Source: Carnegiea gigantea (Eukaryota > Streptophyta > Magnoliopsida > Caryophyllales > Cactaceae). Taken from it: 64,000 nucleotides of DNA. The notes beneath the pieces were generated by a model, which saw nothing but the letters and a program-made list of their open reading frames with translations, was not told the origin of the DNA and made no database searches. A program made the position numbers and the translations under genes. Positions 59,766-64,000 of the stretch are shown here, piece by piece (positions within the stretch are counted from its first letter, which is position 1; each line of letters begins with the position of its first letter). The stretch covers positions 93,501 to 157,500 of the forward strand of contig JAKOGI010000329.1 in assembly GCA_029747015.1 (NCBI GenBank), read 5' to 3'.

Positions 59766-61092
59766 CTTTGCTGGTTTTCCCCCTTTGCTTTTTGCCCAAG
59801 TTCAAGTCCAAGTAGGTTATTGGTGCTAATTTCATAGGCGCATCTAGTTGAAGATAGATTCCTGATAAGATTATAAAAGTCATTAAGTGTAATGTGATTC
59901 ATAGTCGGTATTCTTTTCCTAGGTGGTGTTCATCTAATTATCACCTATAAGAAAAGGAAGAAGATGAATAAAAAAGGGAAGAAAGGAGAGAATGAGCAAT
60001 CAATCAATCAATCACTGAAAAAGGAAATCAACTAGTGAGGCCAGAGCTGTTGAGAGATCACTTGAGAGATTGTGAGGAGTTTATTGCTGCTCGACTACAA
60101 TCTCAAGTCTCTTATCTAAGATTAGTACTATAATTACTCCATTGGTTTCCCCAGGTAATCATTAGCTTGTCCTGAGGGCAAAGTTTTGATCTTTCTCCTC
60201 CTGTGTTCTCTTTTCATGCTTTTTGTGTTCTTATAAGTAAGTAAAGATGTAATCTTTTAGGTAGTTCACATCCCTCGTAAAATATTTATTTTATCTATTT
60301 TTGCATTAGACCAAAGATTGTACCTTTTTCTATGATTTTATATAAAATATTACTAATATTTGCATGATTGTATGTTAGCTTAATTAAAGCTTTAGATTTT
60401 CCATGTTGAATAGTAGAGGTCATGAGCGATGAAGGGTGGTGATGTGACACTCACCATCACATCATCGAATCTTCGTCCCCAAATTTGGATCCTTAGTTCG
60501 AGACTGAGGAGTCAAGATGAGTCCCCACACCAAGGATTCTACGGGAGTTTTCAAAAACCTTTTTGAAGTTGAATCAATTCACCCCTTCAGTGTCCCTTCG
60601 GTTATCCCTATCGGTACGATTCCCTTCGAAAAGAGACTTAGTTTATAAGTTTCCTTAAAAACTCACTTGCGGCTTTATTAAGTTGTATAATTGTAGTTAT
60701 TTTTATTCTTTCTTATTTTCTATCCCTTTTCTAATTTTTATACTCAGCAAGTGGTACTGATCCTACATAATAGAAGGTCTACGAAAAATAGTCATATCCT
60801 GCCAGGAACAGACCAGTTACTAGATTAGGCAGTCATCATTGCCCTGGGTCAGGACCAGGAAAAATTAGACCTGATTTTAGTCCAGGAACTGGCCAGTTCC
60901 TAGCTTAAAATCAAGAACTAGCTTCCTGGTTCAATCCATTATGTCTGCCATTTTCTTTAAAAAGAAATAATAATAGTCAGCTCTCTTTTCCAAAAAACAA
61001 TAATAATACAAATCAAAATAAGACACCCCATCAAAAAAGGGTAGCCGAACCATTCACAGGGAATCGCACCCTCGGGGAGGTGGATTCTTACA
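59766..61092 (+). repeat. 3' LTR-homologous end of the Tat-like element
   Basis: Matches 45205-46541 along its length and ends TTCTTACA. Its true left boundary is unclear: if the tract at 56047 is the PPT, the LTR would be about 5 kb. Confidence 0.75.
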
Positions 61093-62339
61093 CAACTGCT
61101 TCTACATGCCCCCCTTATGCTGCCTTGCTGCAAAAGCGCATCCCCTGCACAGCCACCGCATGTTGCCGCCTAGCCCCAGTCGGCTATTGGGGTGACCTGC
61201 AATGTCAACACCTCCTCTTCCTTCTCTTACCTTAGTTCAATTGAGGTTAGAAGGGTGAAACCCCAAACCCTCTTTTAATTATTTTCACTATTAGGTTCTT
61301 TATTTTGCTAGTAAATGTATTATTTTGATTAGTTAGATGCTAATTGTGATTATTTGGAGTTTTCATGATGAACTTGAGGCTTGGAGTTGTTTGGGAGTTT
61401 ATGGATGCATATAGAGGTTGCGGGTGTGAGTGGATTAGGAGAATCTATTTTTGCCAATTGATTTTCTACTTATAACTTGAGTATTGTGATTATCTTTGAT
61501 TATTAACTGATGAAAATTTTTGAATTGAAGGTGGATTGTGTGTATTGGAGAGAGTAGTCATGGAACGAGTTGAGGTTGAGTATGGAGGAAAGGGGAAAAA
61601 ATTATTTTTAGGAATTTTCAAATTAATTGATTAAGCATGAATTATTTATTACAGCTCTTGATAAGTCGGAGACTAGGGCATGAAGCTTGTTGGGAATATG
61701 GTAATAGGATGAATCATGGCTATTTGTGGAGGTCAACATGTTTAGGAGATGGCTATTAACATTGTAATGGATACTTAATATTTTGGTCTACTTTTTTAAC
61801 AAGTAGTATGAACCTTTTTATTAATCTAAAGAAGCTTGTTTCCATATATCCCAAATCCCTCTTTAACTCTAGTGCTTTATTAGCAATCTTTCTTTCATTG
61901 TTCTTAAAATTAATTAATTAACTAAATAAATAAATTTAATATGAATATTAAGGTTAAACTAAGGGGATTGAATAAATTTTAGTGCGTGAATATGCTGGGG
62001 GGTCAATTAAAAAGTAATTTGGTAGGTTGGTCTTTATGGCTTAATTAAAATAGTAAGACAAATGAGTTGAGATTAGCATTAAATTAGTTTAGTGTTTGAA
62101 AATGATTAGAATTGATTCATGCTTGAAGGATAGAGGACGACATATGTTCTTGTGATCGAAATATATAAATAAAGGCCAAAGCCACTAGAGGCCTTACAAA
62201 GGAATATCTTCATTCTGGACTCAAAATTAGATAGTTGGCAACAAAAACAATCTAGCATCACTAATTAAACTCGGCCAACCCAAACTTTATTAAAGATGCT
62301 TCTCTAAGGCTAATAAAATATCACTTGTAATTATAATTA
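61093..62339. other. Unassigned AT-rich segment
   Basis: No coding region seen. A short GC-rich patch (61100-61200, GCCGCCTAGCCCCAGTCGG) follows directly after the retrotransposon end. Confidence 0.5.
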
Positions 62340-62658
62340 TTATAGTAATAAAAAATTGATGATAATAATAATAGAAATAATAAATGTAATGACTATACTC
62401 ATGGCAATGATAATAATAGTGGTATTAATAATAATAATTAGGAAAATCACATTGATGCCCATAATAATAAAGACAACACTAATATTACAAACAAAAGTAA
62501 TAATAATTATAATACAAGAGGAAAGCATAGCGTAACCCATACAACTTAATAATAATAATAACAACAACAATAACAACAACAACAACAGCAACAATAATAA
62601 TAATAATAATAATGATAATGACAATAATGAGGATGATAACCTCAATAATGGTAGCAAT

Positions 62659-62693
<35 letters not shown>

Positions 62694-62695
62694 CG

Positions 62696-62757
<62 letters not shown>

Positions 62758-62762
62758 TACAA
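62340..62762. repeat. Compound TAA/CAA trinucleotide microsatellite
   Basis: Imperfect AAT and AAC repeats, purest at 62548-62620 and 62655-62759 (about 19 uninterrupted TAA units at the end). The long Leu- or Ile-rich open frames on the minus strand here are only translations of the repeat. Confidence 0.95.
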
Positions 62763-63755
62763 TATAAATATTATGATAATGGTGGGTGTTAATAAGTAAA
62801 GGAAGGACCAATTGAAAATTTGTAGGTTACTACCATCCTTGTAGTTAATAAGAAAATTTAGAAGTTACTTGAGACTCTACTAATCAAGAGTATAAATACT
62901 TTTGGAGTAGAAATGAGGTAATCTCCCCTGTTTTAACGTCATACTCAATTGTTTTATTTAAAAAAGAGGGACTTTAAAACCTCTAGGTACGTTTATTGTC
63001 TATACCATTCAAAAATTCACTTATCCTTTATAAGTACCAACATCTCATAACACATAAGTATTTAATGAACCATTTTTGAGTATTGTTTTATCACATAATC
63101 AAATGGACCCACTAGTTATTAGTTATCAGGGCTTATGCCCTTTAGTTCACCCATGCGGCCTCAGGTAAGGCTTTTCTATCAGCCTGACAGGTATACACCT
63201 ATCCAATGGTAACATTGTAAGTATGAGTTCATTAGTTTGGATTTCACTTCTAGATAACAACTGGCAAAGCAATTCCAATTGTATTCGGTCTCTCTCTCCC
63301 CCCTGTTTTTGAATTAAAATGAATTGAAATTTGGGCGCCCAACTAAATTGTTCCAAAAGTTTAATTTTATTGTACAGGGATAAGCATACTAGGTTTCGGC
63401 TCGCTTTTCAAGTGATGTTCAAGAAACTATACTCAACCAGCTTGAGAGTGTTACCTTAAAGATGAGGCAAAGTAGTCTAGCAAGCTCACAGTGAGCGTGT
63501 TGAAGAGTCGATGCATTATTTGTGAATAATTCACTATATTGCATAAGGATAAATTCACATTTATTTTTTGGATTAGAATAACCATTTCAACTATTGAAGA
63601 ATGTTTGGCAGCCTTATTTTTTCACTAAAATTCCTAACACCTAACCTTGTCCATTATTTAGACGGCGAGTAATGCTCTGACATTAAGTTTTCTCGTTGAG
63701 TTAATCACTAGAAATTAGTTTAATTAAGAGTAATAAGGTAATTAGAGTTGGGGCG
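62763..63755. other. Unassigned AT-rich segment, possible LTR end at its right side
   Basis: No gene. It ends AGTTGGGGCGTTATA (about 63746-63760), which resembles the 3' end of many plant LTRs. No matching start or target repeat was found. Confidence 0.35.
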
Positions 63756-63756
63756 T

Positions 63757-63990
63757 TATATTCTTCAGAATCAAGGTTAGCTCTGAAAAATTCAATTTTA
63801 ATTTCCTTACATAATTGTTTGACAATAGCAGCTGATGTTTCCATCGCTCTTAATACATTCTTATCTTCATCACCTAATGAGTCATACCAGTCATTTATAG
63901 TGCTAGAAAAACTATATTCTATATAGTTTAGGAAATTTCCAGGATTTCATGTGGTATTCAAGTTCATAACACTATTCACACCCTTCTTTC
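63757..63990 (-). pseudogene. Coat- or gag-like fragment, perhaps caulimovirid
   Basis: The minus strand is open for about 60 codons after a TGA near 63954: NPGNFLNYIEYSFSSTINDW, then YDSLGDEDKNVLRAMETSAA, then VKQLCKEIKIEFFRANL. The pattern of an aromatic start, INDWYDSL and a helical region fits the N-terminal coat protein part of caulimovirids, but a retrotransposon gag is also possible. It runs off the window edge. Same orientation as the remnant at 39.86-44.4 kb. Confidence 0.4.
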
Positions 63991-64000
63991 AATGTTCAAA

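Larger units (their letters stand above)
45205..61092 (+). mobile_element. Decayed Tat-lineage Ty3/gypsy retrotransposon
   Basis: LTR-homologous ends (about 45205-46541 and 59766-61092), a PBS after the first, gag, protease, RT, RNase H, a second plant/archaeal-type RNase H, then integrase, all on the plus strand. The dual RNase H is a hallmark of the Tat lineage (Ogre, Retand, Grande groups). Between integrase and the right end lie about 6 kb with an antisense PMD gene and tandem repeats, also typical of that lineage. Coding parts contain dozens of stops. The left limit and the target duplication could not be established. Confidence 0.8.

Noticed and set aside
62340..62811. Long Leu-rich and Ile-rich open frames on the minus strand
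   Set aside because: They are translations of a TAA/CAA microsatellite, with no start context or protein features.
63746..63760. LTR of another retrotransposon ending at GGGGCGTTATA
   Set aside because: No matching TG start, second LTR or target repeat was found, so it is mentioned only as a possibility.

Overview
The window is nuclear DNA of a flowering plant, probably a non-grass with a large, repeat-rich genome. It holds one apparently functional multi-exon gene with GT-AG introns, set in transposable elements of nearly every plant class plus remains of an integrated plant pararetrovirus. No bacterial-type gene organisation is present. The species cannot be named from the sequence.

Layout. 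(1) 1-10.9 kb: a plus-strand gene for a DA2/GW2-family RING E3 ubiquitin ligase, seven coding exons (934-10504), with two long introns that hold old repeats (a LINE 3' end, a possible hAT-like element, microsatellites). Its last exon carries a lineage-specific, triplicated proline-rich module, and a stop codon now precedes the family's conserved C-terminal motif. (2) 11-14.3 kb: the 3' end of a non-autonomous Helitron, a dead minus-strand TPR gene, and a Tourist-like MITE with TTA target duplications. (3) 14,389-26,449: a complete 12.06-kb Mutator-like element (MULE) with a 9-bp target duplication (ATAGCGGGC) and degenerate terminal inverted repeats. It carries two convergent genes, both broken: a FAR1-type transposase (plus) and a Ulp1-like cysteine protease (minus). 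All its noncoding parts are packed with roughly a hundred copies of one short motif, GCTCACTAA/GCTCACCAA, always on the same strand and commonly 21 bp apart. This is the most interesting feature of the window.

(4) 26,928-38,705: an Athila-like Ty3/gypsy retrotransposon with two LTRs, a 5-bp target duplication (AACTT), many stops, and a 1,450-bp tandem duplication of its integrase region that is younger than the insertion. (5) About 39.86-44.4 kb, minus strand: degenerate protease, reverse transcriptase and RNase H of an endogenous caulimovirid. A coat/gag-like piece in the same orientation lies at the right edge (63.76-63.99 kb) and may be the other half. (6) About 45.2-61.09 kb: a decayed Tat-lineage Ty3/gypsy element with a second, plant-type RNase H domain, an antisense intron-containing plant-mobile-domain (PMD) gene, a tandem-repeat block, and LTR-homologous ends. 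(7) 61.1-64 kb: AT-rich DNA with a large TAA/CAA microsatellite.

How the parts relate: the E3 ligase gene is the only likely host function (control of organ and seed size by ubiquitination, from what is known of DA2/GW2). The rest is mobile DNA. The MULE genes would act together in transposition, and its repeated motif resembles in organisation the target arrays that VANDAL-type MULEs use for element-specific anti-silencing. That link is a hypothesis. All exon boundaries and counts were read by eye.
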